DNA of 64,000 nucleotides from Anas platyrhynchos (lineage: Eukaryota > Chordata > Aves > Anseriformes > Anatidae). Positions 27,741 through 41,600 of this stretch are shown here, piece after piece. Where the stretch lies: the NCBI RefSeq assembly GCF_047663525.1, contig NC_092602.1, positions 4,037,501 through 4,101,500 of the forward strand. The letters run 5' to 3'. The notes below the pieces were generated by a model that was given only the letters and a program-made list of their open reading frames with translations, was not told where the DNA came from and ran no database searches. Both the position numbers and the translations under genes were made by a program. The first letter of the stretch is position 1. Each line of letters starts with the position of its first letter.

Positions 27741-29480
27741 TATTTTTTTCCAGTATTTTATTGGTCTTACCTGCACAACAGCAGCGAGCGCTGGTCGCTC
27801 GGTGTCAGTCATGGCTTGCTGAGGTGGCAGGCTGAGAGCCACAGGTTGCAGGTGGATAATTTTGGTTTCAAGACTCAGAAATAGTCCAGCAGTGCAGGCC
27901 ATAAGACTTGGCTAGTCCCGTCCTGCCTGTGAGACGTGGTTTGGGCATCTAGCTCAGCCTGTGGACCAAGTTCTGGGTTGCTGGGATCCCCCTCTATCAC
28001 CTGGGCTATACCACAATTATTGCCATGGTAAATCAGGCTCAGCCCAGCTGCAGAGCTGGGAACACGGCCAGTAAGGAACACAGCAGCTCAGGAGATGGTG
28101 GTGGTTTCATCGCCTGTTCTCTTTCTGCCCAGTAAGAGGGACGGAGGTGTAAGAGGAAAAGTATTGTTTACCTCCCTAGGAGGTCACAGGGCTGTCTAGA
28201 CAATTGCAGTGGTTTCCAATTCACGGTAGCATCCATGCCACATGATGTGTAAGACGTTCTCTGGTACAAGAGAGACCAGGGACTGCCCCACTGACTTCTT
28301 TCCTTGCCATAGGCACCAGCATTGTCCTCTTTGGCTTTCCCAAGGTAGTTAACCAAGAGCAGCCCTGGGCTTTGAGCTTCTTTCCCACCAGAGGGTGACC
28401 CCATCCCCAGCTAACATCCAGCCCCAGATCCCGCAAGACCTCATTTCAGAAATCTGGAATAGTTTTGCCAAATCCCACTAAGGCGATTGTTACTTTCATT
28501 ATTGCACATGACTTCCTCCACCTCAAAAGCAGAAGTATTTTCCTTAACACTTGAGGAGAGGCACGGCTTCTGCCTGCTCCCCACCCACATGCTGGTGGCG
28601 GGGGCAGAGCGAGGCGATGGCCTCACTGCACCGATGGTGCATGGCCAGGACGAGCTGACACTGCAGGGCTGAGCACACAGCACAGAAAACTGGTCTGGCA
28701 GGAGCGATGTGGTGGGTTTGATATGCCAAAGAGCTTTTTGGCAAGGCTCATCTCGCTGTCACCTGAAGCATGGAGAGAGCCAGCAGGCCAGAATAAAAAG
28801 GCTCTGGACTTGAATCACTGGAGCTGAAGGTCATGGCACAGGATAGGGGCTTTAAAAATCACCACTGTGCTCTCCAACACAAGCAAAGGCAAAAGCAACC
28901 CTGGGCAGGCTCCAGGTACCCTGGAAAGCCTTTAGGAGAGATATGGCTGCTGTGACAGCACCCAGAATTGATTTATAGTGTAGCCTGGTCACATCAAGTG
29001 GCAATAAAACCATAAGTGGCTTCGGGACAGCAAGCCCCATTTGTGTGAGATGAACAGTGGCTTTAAAAAAGATCACTAAATCCCACCAGCGCTATGTATA
29101 CAAACCTTGTTTATTCTAAAGGCTCCCATTAAAGTGCCTTTTATTCCTGGCAATAGGCAGTTTTAAATTGCAAAACAACAGATCAGCCAGCAGCAGCCTC
29201 CAGTCCTGCCTGCCCTCAGGGACAGGGGGACTGCGGTGAGCGCGGGCCCCTTTTGGCCAAGGGCTCTCGAACACTGTGTTTCGGGGGGCTGGACGAGGAC
29301 ATTCCTCACTGTGTGCCCAGCGCAGGAGCACTGGTGCAGAGGCACAGGCCCATGGCTTTGCCAAGCAGTGCAGGGTCTCTGCGGAGCTGCCCAGGACAAT
29401 GTCACCTTCCAGAGACCCCTGGGGATCCAAAGTGGTTCTCGCCCCGCACGCCTCAGCGGGAAGCATGCCGGGGCCGGCAG
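27741..29480 (-). other. Possible 3' UTR and downstream flank of SCARB1
   Basis: Unique, non-repetitive sequence follows the SCARB1 stop codon. On the minus strand, AATAAA signals occur at 29140-29145 and 29110-29115, and another near 27757-27762. The first pair gives a 3' UTR of about 350-400 bases; the last would give about 1.7 kb. Which is used cannot be read from the sequence. Confidence 0.4.
29110..29145 (-). terminator. Candidate SCARB1 poly(A) signals
   Basis: Two AATAAA hexamers on the minus strand, at 29140-29145 and 29110-29115, 330-370 bases after the exon 13 stop codon. Confidence 0.5.
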
Positions 29481-29481
29481 C

Positions 29482-29604
29482 TCAGGCTTCGGCGGCGTCC
29501 TGGCACGACGTGCTGGTGTCTTGCAGGAGCGGTGTTGTCTCGGAGAACTGGGGCGGCGTGCTTGGCGTGGTGGGGTCGCACAGGCTCTTCTCGTCGGTGG
29601 GTCT
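29482..29604 (-). CDS. SCARB1: SCARB1 exon 13: SR-BII-type tail or 3' UTR
   Basis: After a CTCTCTCCTCCCAG acceptor the phase-0 frame reads RPTDEKSLCDPTTPSTPPQF, then SETTPLLQDTSTSCQDAAEA and TGA. Joined to exon 11 it gives a Pro/Ser/Thr-rich tail like mammalian SR-BII. ETTPLL is an acidic dileucine-type endocytosis signal, and TPLL is also in the human SR-BII tail. When exon 12 is included this exon is 3' UTR. Confidence 0.88.
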   Translation of the reverse strand, partial: RPTDEKSLCDPTTPSTPPQFSETTPLLQDTSTSCQDAAEA

Positions 29605-32600
29605 CTGGGAGGAGAGAGAGCAGCAGTCACAACCCCACAGCAGTGCCGCAGTCAGACCCTACAGCACGTGCATCACCCACATCCCCACCTAGGGCACTTG
29701 CACCCCAAACCCCCTGGACTTCCACATGGCCAAGAACCCTTTTCTGAAGGCATCTCAAATTGAGGATTTTTTTAATCTGTTCTCTTAACAGCATGAAATT
29801 ATTCCCATTCCTGCCCCCCAATACTTGTAGCACCCCTGAACACCCAGCCTGAAGGGCCATGTCACCAGGTAGAGGGGCTGTGGGGTATGCCAGCAGGCTG
29901 CACAGCACCAAAGAAGGCAAGAGGGAGATGGGCAGGGTCTTCTCATGGTCACAGGCCAGCATATGGATGAATGAACTGGTCCTGGCCAAGCGTAAATACC
30001 AAAAAGAAACAAAGAGAAGGTGAAAGGAGAGACAGGTAAGCTGGAAGAAATACAGAGACTGTCCCAGCATTCAGGGATGAGGTTAGGAAAGTCAAAACCC
30101 AACTGGAATTCAATCCGGCAAAGGATGTCAAAAGCAACAAGAAGTACTGCTATAAGCACACAGGTGACAACAGGAAGACGTGGGCCTGCTGCTGAAGGAA
30201 GCAGGGAACCCCAGAGACCCTGGAGCAAGGCAGACGTATCCTTAGTCAAAGAGGATCACGTCAGCATATTTAAGCAAAATTAAGTCCACAAGCCCCGACA
30301 GAACACACCCACAAGTGCCGCTGGCATTACAAGGCCACTCTCAATAACCTCTGAATAATCATGGTGACTGGAGAAGTGCCCAAAGACTGGAGGGAAGCAA
30401 ATGTTACTATCTTCAAGTAGGGCAGGGAGGGCCCAGGGAACCGCAGGCCAGTTGGCCTCGCTTCAGACACTGGGAAGCGCTGGGAACTGTTTCCAGGCAC
30501 ACCACATCATCAGGAGTAGTCAGCATGGCTTCGCCATGGAAAAGCCACCTTTGCCCAACCTGGTAACCTCATCTGATGGAATTACTGGCTCATTAGATGA
30601 GGGCAGAGCATGGCTATTGCCTCCCTTCACTTCAGTAAGGCATTTGGCATGGTCCCCTGTGAGAGTCTCACATTGAAACTGGATGGGCAGTGGGGTGGGT
30701 TAAAAATTGGCTGAACAGCCCGGCCCAGGGGGTGCTGATCAGCGCACAAAGTTACCAGAGGCCAGTAACTGCTGGTGTACCTCAGGAGTCAATCCTGGCT
30801 CCAGCCCTGTTTAGGATCTTTATTAATAATCTAGATGACGGGGGCAGAGTGCAACCTCAGCAATTTGCAGGTGACACACAGCAGGGAGGAGCTGCTGATA
30901 TGCCAGAGGGACCTCGTCAGGTAGGAGAAATGGGCCAACAGGAGCCTCACAAGCTCCAACAAGGGCAAGTGCAAAGCCCTGCATGTCGGGAGGAACAGCC
31001 GCAGGCAGCTGGCTGGAAAGCAGCTTTGCAGAAAAGGACCTGGGGGCACTGGTGGCTAGATACCAAGCTCAACACAAGCCAGTCATGGTGTGAAGAAAGC
31101 TAATGGCATCCTGGGCTGCACCAGGCAAAGTACTGCCAGCAGCCTGAGGTGATTCTTCTCCTGTGTTCAGCACTCACAACACACCTGAAGCGCCACGTCC
31201 AGTTCTGGGCTCCCCAGAACCAGAGAGATGTGGAGCTACTGGAGACAGTCCAAAGCGGGACCATTAAGATGATTAAGGGACTGGAACATCTCACGTGAGG
31301 AAAGGCCAAGTTTAGGCTGCTCAGCCAGGAGAAGACAAGGCTCAAGGGGATCTCAACCACGTATTTGAGTATATGAAGGGAGTGTGTGAAAACAACAGAA
31401 CTAGGCCCTTTTCAGTGCTGTCCATGGACAGGACAAGATGTTATGGGCACAAACTAAAACACAAAAGGTTTGAGCTGAACATCTGTGTGGTTTTTTTTTT
31501 CTTTTTACTGTGACATGCTGCACATAGCAGTGAGGGGTATCTCCGAGATACTTGAGACATCTGGACATGGCCCTGAGCAACCAGGCCTACGTGGCCTTGC
31601 TTGGGTAGGGGTGTTGCTGGTGACCTCCATTGATCCCTTCCAACTTCAATGATTCTGTGACTTTGTGTTTCTGTAATACAAACCCAAATATTTGATACAT
31701 AAAACTCCCTCTTGAAAGCCTTTCCACCAAGGCAGCCTGCATGCAAAAGTGAAGCAAAACCCACCAGATGGGTGTCTCTGTTACCCCCAATGAGTTTTGC
31801 CCTTTTTAAGAACTTACCTCTGGATCTCAAACACTTGCAGGGCAAAAAGGTGAGAAAAACATTTCCTCACACCAAACCTATTTTTGTATCTCAATCTCTG
31901 ATGATATTATTAGATCAGGTACACAGGGAGAAACAATATAAGCATGTTCTTACAGCGTCAGTAAGTGCTAGTATTAAGATATTCATCCTGAATAATAAAG
32001 CCAGGAGACAACACTGCTATATCAAAGACTGCCAAGAGGACACCTCTGGAACACGTGGACCATGAACGTTTCCATTTGATTGGTTTTGAACAAAGTTTAA
32101 TCAAAGCAGGATGAGAGAAGAGTGTGTTACCTTGACTGGGTACCCACCTACAGTCTGGCTTCCCGCAACACCTTAACTGGAGGCAGCTTTCTGGCAGAGG
32201 AGGCCTGGTTGGCCTTTTTACTGTCTGAGTTCTTTTTATTGCTACTCCAAAATAAAGAGCATTTTTCCTAGAAGATAATCAGGCTAGTTTATGGTGCACT
32301 TTGACATGAAATCCATGGAGGGTCCAATTTCAGGAGGAGATTTTAAAAGAAGTTTCAATCAGTGTTTAACTATGATCTAGTTATTAATGAAGATTTCAAA
32401 ATCTAGGTTAAACTAAGCCCTATTTAAGATTTTGGACAGCATCAAGCCAGTTTTAAAACGCTCTGTTTGCCTTTTAAGTGTGTCATTACACAGGCTGTAG
32501 GTCATGTCAGCAGAGGAGAGCTACAATGCTGCATTTGGGCACATTTTATGCCTGCACAACAAATATGCACACTTCTGGAAGCGCAGGTCCAACAGATGCG

Positions 32601-35600
32601 TTTTAAAAGTGGCTCCACTGTAAACTAGACTAAGATTTAAGTGTCTCACAGTACTTCATCTGGACTGGTTTTACAGCACACTGCTCCCTCTGGAAGTCAG
32701 AGACGTGCAAGAAGCTCTAGGAAGGAACTGGATTAAGCAGGACCTTCCCACTGGCAGACACGTGAAGGTGTGGACAATGCCCCTCTTCAGTGTCCCCTCC
32801 GATATCAGCTCTTGCCCCAAGAGGGAGGACTGTGCACGATTAAGCAATCATCACTAGATCAGCAACACTTCAATCAGAGGAACGTACCTTGGTTGCAAAT
32901 TGCTGTCGTCCAGTTTACAAGCTCTTATCTATTCATTAGGCTGAGACTTTAATGTGCTGTTGCATAGCTTCCTTAGAGATTTATAAAGTCATTAAGGCTT
33001 TTTATTTACTTTTCAGGTAGTCAGACACTTCCTGCAGTTTATTTTTAGTTCCAGCACTTCACGATGCTTTGGCTGAGCACCCAAATACACTTGTCTTATA
33101 CCTGGGTTTGGGACATTTCAAACAGACCGGGCAGCTGCTTCTGAGTGAACTTTAAAGCCAGCTTTTCTTCCTGACCCCAGCTGGCACAGTTAGAGCTCTT
33201 TGATACCAGGAAGTAAAACTTGCACAAGGCAGGGCGAGGAAATGCCAGCCCAGGGCTGCAGCAGGTCTCAGAAACAGTATGTGCCCAGCACATACTGACT
33301 TTTTTCAGATACGCTGGCACTACGCTGAGCCCACTTGTATTTGCTGGAGCCTCAAGGTTCGGCACACTCAAAGCCGGAGCATTTCAGAGCACAATAAGGG
33401 TTTAGTGCTGAGCCCTAGCCACTAGCATCGCTCTCACACCACAGGGGAGCCCATGGAAGAACAAGGGGATTTGGAATCATGTGTTTAAGTCAATTAAGCA
33501 GTTGTAGGCTTGGTAAAAATCCAATTACGTGATACTTGGAGAACCCTAGAGCTATTTAAAATGGGCTTGTATTAGCATTTCAGTGAGGGCAGTTACAGGT
33601 TGAGCAAAAGCAGCCTCTCGCACATGCTCTCACCTCAGCCCACTCATTCTAATCATTGCCTTTTCATCCCGGCATGTAGCCTCTTCTTATCTGCAGCTTT
33701 AGAGCCAGCTCAAGCCATTTGACTGTAATGCCAAGCTAAATAAGCCTGCTTTGATATAGGTTAGGGTAGAGAGCTAGATCTCTACTTCAGCACTAAGCTC
33801 TCTAAAAGCTTTAGCTCTTATCAGATGAGTGTTTTGCAGCTGGAGACACAGATCACCATCAAGCATTTGAGCTGTTTCATATTCTGTCCCCACAGCCTTA
33901 TGCCTAGATGGATCAGGCTCATGTGCCAGCCAGGCCCCCACACTGCTCTCCCCTCGTGGGGCAGCTCCCACCGAGCTGCCAGCTCCTTGCAGCCTTCAGA
34001 GGTCTTGGCTTCTCGGTTAGCCCAGACCCACAAAGGATTGGGGGGTCTAACTTCCGCAGCTATTTTGGGCAGTTTCACTTGTAGAGAAACAAGTGAGTTT
34101 CAGGGAAAGACAGAGTCTGGTCTGGGTTGAGAAGCAGCCATGGTATCTGTGCCCTTTCTGTAAGAACACAGCTACTACATTGCATTTGTGAATGAATTGA
34201 ACATAAGTAGCCATCCCCTCGAGAAGGCTCTGATTAGATGAGAAAATGGTTGGGACCCTGCAGAGACATACGTGTTTGGGTGATAGCACAGACTTGCTGC
34301 TTTACATGGAAACCAGATTGAAGAGCTAGGCTTATTCTTTCATTAGCGGGATGAGCTGAGAAATGTTTCCTCCTATGGGAGCCCACGTCAGTGAGTGCTG
34401 TGTGCTGAGATGGCCAGAAATGCTTTTATATTATTGACTTGCAGCCCAATTTCTTGATAGCTGAGGAAGTCCTGCTGTTATGTACTGGCACCATTAGGAC
34501 AGGGTTCTGCTTTAGGTTGTAACAGATTCACGGCATCAGCCAATGTTTCATCAGGATTGTTAGATTGTCAGCCCAATCTACATCATCCGATTAAATCTGA
34601 TTTGACTAACAGCATTTCCCATTTGATATCTGCAACGTCTTACCTGACTCATCATCGTGAGTACAGCAGCTGAGATGATGAGCGGGACGCTGAGCCCAAG
34701 GAAGATGTACTGCAGGTAGTCTAGGATGGATGGGATCAGCACCAGGTTGGTGTAAAACTGGTTTAGGACTGAGCCTTCAATGTTGCCACTCTGCCCAAGA
34801 AAGCAAAGTTGTTATAGGCATTTCGCTTTCATCCAGAGCCGAGACACACCATCTGTGCAATTCCTCTCCCACCACGGATTAGGAAATTTGGGAAAGACTT
34901 ACTAAGGCCAGAAGCTGCTACCAAATAGCTGGACATGCACTCAGCTGTAGGACCACACTCACTGGCCCACGTTAGCATGCGGATGCTGCCAGCACTGCTC
35001 TGGGCTCTATTTAACCCCACATCTAGGGCAGAGCCAGAAGTTCACCCAGTATAGTGCAGGGTTTGTTCAGCTCAGAGGGATTAACCACGCAGCCAAGTAT
35101 TGCAAAGCCTGCTGTTGGCTGCTTAATTAGTCTGTCTGGCTTAAAGCTTTAATCAAAGTGGAGTTTCCCCAGCAATGCAGTTTCCCCCTTCCTGCACGGG
35201 ACAATCTTCAGAAACAGGTCAAGGAAGGCAGCTCACCTCTGCAAACCACAGCAGCGGCAGCACCACTGGCGTAATTTTCCCTGTTTGACTGTAGGAATGG
35301 GAAAAAGAAATATGCGTTGATATTCTCAGCTGATTAGGCCACAGCTACTATAATCCTTCCTAAAGAGAAGGGCCTGGCAGACCAGCAGTGGTCAGGTTAC
35401 TGGTGCAAGGATGCAGCAATTCCTGCTGCTGCAGGGAGCTCCCTCCCCTCCAGGGATCAGGTCCATCTAGGGACTTCCATGCAAGAGCAGAGGTGACATT
35501 TCCTTGTGAGCTTAACAGCCCCACAGCAGCAATAAGTGCCACGCCAGATCTGGGCTCCAAGTACGTTAACTCAGTGAACGGGAATGAACTTTACACAGCT

Positions 35601-38600
35601 TCAAGATATCTCAGCCACCTGCATGGTACTACAGGTTGATACAGCCAAGCTCACAGCATCGAGGTTGCCTCTGTTGCATATAGCAGCAGACAATCTCCAC
35701 AACAGAGGTGAACGCCTCTTTTTGGAAAAGAAGTATTCAACTGTCAGATCCATGAACTGAGTGTGTTTGGTCTCCCCGTTTCGGGGTAACTCCTGATCAG
35801 CAGCACAATGCAGGCAAACTGCCACTGTGCCTCACCAGGAGCAGTGCATTCAGAGCATCGATATTTCATCAGCTGCCCAGTCGGGTGCACAAAACACTGC
35901 TGGGGCTGAGCAAATAGGCAGGCACACACAGCACTGCTAGAGGATGGCAGTTCGAGGTCATTGGAGCAGCTGACATTTCACCACATCAGCCAGCTGGCCT
36001 CTGCAATGGTGACAACTGGTAATGTCAAAGCTGCCTCATCTTTGAGGAGAGTAAGCTCTGCAGTGACCCCAGAGCCAGCAGCACTCCCTGCTTGAGGGAG
36101 AGATGGCTATTTGTAAAAGATGATCACTTACATTATACCAGACACCTGCTTCAAGTACTGATTCAGCTGGAGCTTGATGGAGCAATTCATGGGGATGCCC
36201 GTCATCTGCACAGGAGAGGAAAAACAGTTTGTCAGTACAGCCCACATTTATCACGAGAGCTTTGCAGAAAAGCAGCCCTTTGCTTTCCATCACAGCTGAT
36301 CTGGGTGCCGCCTTCCAAAGCAATGAATTAGACCACCCAGAGATCCACTGCAGCTGCTGCACATGGGGCCAGGAGCAAGGCTGGGGTTTCCACCAGCACA
36401 TCAGTACTGGTAAACCAGGTACTGCTCCCCAAGATCTGGGGATGACTGCCCATGGGGGGGGGCAGCCATGTCTCCATGGCATTTTAGGGTCTGTTCCCTG
36501 CATTTGAAGACTCACTAGCCAGTCAGTGAGCTGCATGCAGCAGCATCCAGAAGGAATCAGTTCCCTCAGGGTGGTCCAAAGGCAAAAAGCTAAGCTAAAC
36601 AGAAAGGAATGCTGCAGAAGGCAGCACACATTTAACAAGCACGAACGCAGGGAGGTGCTTTATGTGACACAAGGCTCGTAGGACCAAACCTAAGCAAGTT
36701 CAAGTTACCAAGTAGCATATGCAACCTGCAAGTGATTCCCTAGGCAGTGTTTTAACAGAAACTTCATTTTTTCGAAGTCTGATGAGCCTCTTCTGTTGCT
36801 CATCCTTCCTGCACTAGGTTTGAGAATGAGAATACACCGATGCCAAGATTCATGCACACAAAGGACACTGAATGTTTCTCATAATTAGGACTACATATCA
36901 ACAGCTATCACTGTCCAATAACACAAAGACCACAAAAACACCACACTTCAAAGTTGGGTCTTTTGGCACTGGTTTCTCATGATGTTGCAGTTTTGCAACA
37001 CATTAAGGGCAGAGAGTTTTCATTGGATTGTCCCTGCTTGTTCAAAGCAGACTGCAGCTAGATAAGACTTTAATTGTACTGCTATCAGAAGAGGTTTGAT
37101 ACTGTAATAAACTTAATTAGATTTCCGTAACTGTGATAAGAAAAGCAGAGAACCCAACGCCTAGGTAAGAAGCTTACCCTGCCTTGCCTCAAGAGGGAGA
37201 TTGGTTTCTTGCTTGAGCTATTAATGAATGTTTGGAAATGTCCCACCCATGGCCACATGCAGAGTGGGCCGTGGGTGGAAGAGCCCAAAGTCTCCTCCCC
37301 ATCAGCAGCTGGGACAAAGATGACTCAAGACACCTCAAAACATCACCACTGGGGTGGTGACTTCACCCTTACATTTAGATATGCAAGAGGCAGCGCAGTA
37401 CAGAAGCAGCCAGCCAGATAGGCAAGTTGAGATGGTGGAAAAACACAGCCCCAAAATGGTGGCAACAGCTTCAACTGCAAAATGGTCTTCAGACTTTGCC
37501 AGTCGGCTCTCACAGCACGGCATGTTTATAGATTTGGGGTGTAACTGGCTGCTGCTGCTCGATACACCTCCTGGTGTTGTGGGCCTTCCTGAGTCAGTGG
37601 AAAGAAGCTGACCGCGCTTATCAAAACAATTATGCTTATAATTAGTCCTGCAATTCTCTAGAAGGCTGGCCAGTTATTCAATTAGTTTATGGCTTTAACG
37701 TTTTTATCTGCACATGTCCTCGCCACTTTGCACTCTGGAACCTGCTCAAGTCAGCGCCACAAGAGCAGAGCAAGGCCACCAGACCGCAGTGGCAGGTTCC
37801 CCCACCCCACTGCTCGGCCCAGACCCAGCCCCAGTGCAAGGAGAGACCCCTCTGAGGGTACGAGACCAGAGCCAGGCCCCCCACCGGGTGCACGTCGAGG
37901 AAGAGCGCGTGGTGCTCCTTGCTGGGGTTCAGGCCTTCGACGGCGTTCACCAGGCTTGGGTCGGCGTTGTAGAAGTGAGGATGGGAGATGAACATCGGTG
38001 CATCTGGGCGAGAACAAGGACACCTTAAGCCCATCCAATCCTGCCTGAGAATTTCGTGTTGACATTTTTAAGCCCTTGAAATATTTGAGCAGGCTTTTAT
38101 ACCCTCCTTCTTCTTCCTCTCCTGGCAGCTTATTCCACTGGGAAGGTTAAGAGCCCGTGTCTAAGCCTCCTTCTCCCCCGTACACCACTCCACACAGCAG
38201 CAATTCACCATCCACAGACATGTGTTAGGGCACTGAAGCCTGAATTCTCACTCCTGCGTGACCTATACTCGCTGTCCAAAGTTAAAATTTAGTTTGGCAG
38301 TTACGTGGCCTGCCTGCTCCCAGCCTGGGGGAGGTGTTGGGCCCGTCCGGCTCTCAGCCCTTCCCACAAACAAGGCCGCTTGTTTGGGTTTCCAAAAGTT
38401 TGGGTTTCCCCCCCTCTCCCTCTCTCAGAGAAGGGCACACAGACCCCAGAGGTACCCTTTTAGCACACCAGAAGGTAGTAGAGCTAATTTTTAGACAAGT
38501 AAGCTTGCCTCACATATCTGTAGGATTTAATATTAGCACAGCAAGGAGGAACCACAGGAGAGCACTCACTCAGCCTACAGGTGCTGACGTTCTGGATGCC

Positions 38601-41600
38601 GGACTGCCTGCAGGGGCAGAAGCCTTCGTTGGGGGGATAGTCCGTGCCATTGGCAAAGAGTGTTTTCGGGGCCACGAAGCGATAGGTGGGCACACCCTTA
38701 AACTCCCCCGACTGCTCATACACCAGTGTCATGGATCTGGAAGAGTTTCAGTGGAGAAGGATCAGGGTTAGCCAACAGGTTCCCAGCCCAGAACTGGGCT
38801 CTTATCTTCGCTGGATAAGATGCAGTTGCAATGTAACTTAGACTTTGAGATCAAGATAAACATCCAGAACAGAGCTTTGGATCAGGAATGTGTATCTAAG
38901 CCATTTGCTTTCCATGTTTTAAGCACAAATAAAGGGCTGGTCGGGACTAGTTATGAAGAGAAACACACAAGCTTATAAATCTGTTTGCAGAATCCAGATA
39001 CGATTTGTTTAAGGGCATGTACTAATCCTCACGGCTGCTCTGCCAGAGATAATACCTTCTTTGAGCAAGCACTGGCTCTGAGATAGAAGTGCTCTGTGGC
39101 AGGGGACGGACACTGACCAAATCTGTTTTGCAGCACAGCTGCAGCATATAGGCCATCCGTTTTCCATAGTGGAAAATTTTACCTTTTGAACTACATTACA
39201 CAGCAAGATTTTATTTGGGGTACAACAGACCAGAGATTTGACACTGCATCATCTATACCAGAAGTCCAGGATAGAAGCAAGTTTCCAGGAGGGAAGTTTG
39301 CTTCCCTCATGCTGAAGCAAGACCCGTGTGGATGCAGACATCCCAGGCAGGCCAAGGGGACAGCTTACTGCCATAGCTGCCTTCTGACACCAGGACTGAG
39401 GAGGGGAATTCAAGGCACATTCAGCAGTTCAAGACAGTTTTGGCTGTGCCAAATCTGGGGTGAACAGACTGCTCTGCCTTGTGAAGAGACAGATCTACTT
39501 CCTCCGCAGGACCCACCCCCACAGCGCTGTCCTGCAGCAATCTCCTGGGCTCACGAGAAACTAAGCTTGCCACTTCATTTTATGCCTTGCCAGGAAACAT
39601 ACTTCGTTCCCTAAAAGGCTTCTGTAGTTCTTCAAGAACATATATATGTATTTAAACTTTGATTACTAGTAAGCTTCCCTGCAGCAAGTCCTTGGCTCTG
39701 GGTCATTTTGGTATTTGCTGATGCCTCTTGTGTAGAGGAATTCCTGCACTAATGCTTGGCTCAGCTGACTTTGCTTGTTCGCTGAAGAGGTCATTGTTCT
39801 CTATTCAGCACGAGCACTTTGCTTGTTTTGCAGCAACTGCAAAGCCTAAATTAACATTATCTTCCCCAAGCTGAGGACAGGGCTTTGTGCCAGGCTGGCT
39901 GCCTCACTTCCCCTTCTTCCAGCCTCATGGAGTTTCCCCAGGAACAAGGCAGACTCTGGGGGTATTTAATCTCTGTACAATCAGCTACCTCAGGGTGTCA
40001 TACAGATGCGCACAGCTGACCATGAAGTATTGCATTCACAAAAAAATGAAGCAGCCTGGAAGCAGCGGCACAGCCCCCAGCACTGCTTCAGCAAGCACTT
40101 AGCCTGCTGCAATAGCTCTGTGGTCAGATGGCTAATGCAGCATTTCCTTATGACAACCTTTATTTCTCCCTCCCTCTTCCCACATCTTATCTAGCCAGGT
40201 TATATTCTGCTCGTCCAACATTTAAGCTTCCCCAGTGATCTAAAAGGTATTTAGAAATATTATCAAGATGAAGCTAGACAACTATACTGCTTGCAAAGCT
40301 CAGACACTACAACACCGATCTGCAGCTGAACCTTTACCTACAGAAACTAGTCCTCAGCACTCCGCCTCGCTGCACAGGTACTCTGCATGCACACTGCATG
40401 TCCTGCCACCTGCACGGGGACAGCGTGCCTTGCTGCAGCCTCACCTGCAGGCATCAGGGCTGTAAAACTCCAGCGACGTCGGGGACATGAACGGCGGCCA
40501 CATCTCCCCTGCGGTCCCGTTGATCATGTTGCACCCGGTGCTCCGCCAGTAGTTCACCTGCGGGGTGGATGCAGAGAGAGGAGCTCAGTACTGGAAGCTT
40601 GGTGGAGAGCTGGCTTTCACCTCTGCCATTCCTTCCGTAGGAATCAGGCACTGTCCCCCTGTTAGAGGTTTGCTGGCTGACACTTACCTTCTTCAACCCG
40701 TTCCACGAATCCACCATGTGAACTCGACTGATGTTCTTCATGCCCGTGTACACAGTGAACAATCCGGTATTGGAGTTGTTAAACTGCAGAGAGAAGAAAC
40801 TAAATCCTAATCCATTATATGTGGCAATACTGCAATACGTTAACACCTTTGCATGCCTCATTAGCTTTAGGTGTGTTTCATGCATTATAAGCTATTGAAG
40901 TTTTATTTTGGTTGCTAGAGACAGCTTCCAACACACACACGTTTCTGCCTGAGGGGAAAATTAAGGCAGCCTTACACAACAACCATCAATCACACATTGC
41001 TGCTCTAAGCAGTTTGTGAAGGGGACAGCCTGGACTCTCAACAGCAAGAACAGTATTCCTGTGATTTTAGCCTTCCCAAGCAAGGATTTACTTACCCCTA
41101 CAAACATGCCAAATTTCCCCTTGAACGGGATCAGGCCAGGAACAATCATATTTATTGTGTCTAAAAGAGGGTCGTCGTAACCCCACAGAATGTCCCCCAC
41201 CGTCCGGTTCATAAAGGCCTCCTGTTTCAGGCCAGCCAGGGCCCCGCTCAGCAAAAGCTTCACAAAGTTTGGCAGGTTTTCCATCATGACAGATGCTCCC
41301 TGGGAAAGAAATCAGTCTCTGAGACAAAAGCCGTGTATTACCAAAGAGAAACCAATGCCTCTTCAGTGCTCAGCAACCTCCCTCTGCTGCAGCGCTCTTC
41401 AGTTTTGCAGAAATCCTTTGGACAGACTGAGGCTCACCATTTATCCCACATTTGGACAGGAAACAGTTCGTGGCAACAGCCACTGAGGTTTCATTTCCCC
41501 AGATGATGCTCTGCTAAGTTGTAGTCACGAGCCCAGCTGCTTTGCCAGCCCCTCTACACATTCTGATTTTGGAAGCTAACAACCCAACACAACCACCAAC

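Noticed and set aside
27757-27790. CAG/GTAAGA donor-like site on the minus strand
   Set aside because: It is immediately followed by AATAAA and has no matching upstream exon. Treated as chance or as part of a long SCARB1 3' UTR.
33655-33720. Exon-like stretch reading EALKLQIRR considered as the SR-BI tail
   Set aside because: Poor acceptor and no similarity to the known tail. The real exon 12 was found at 32148-32267.
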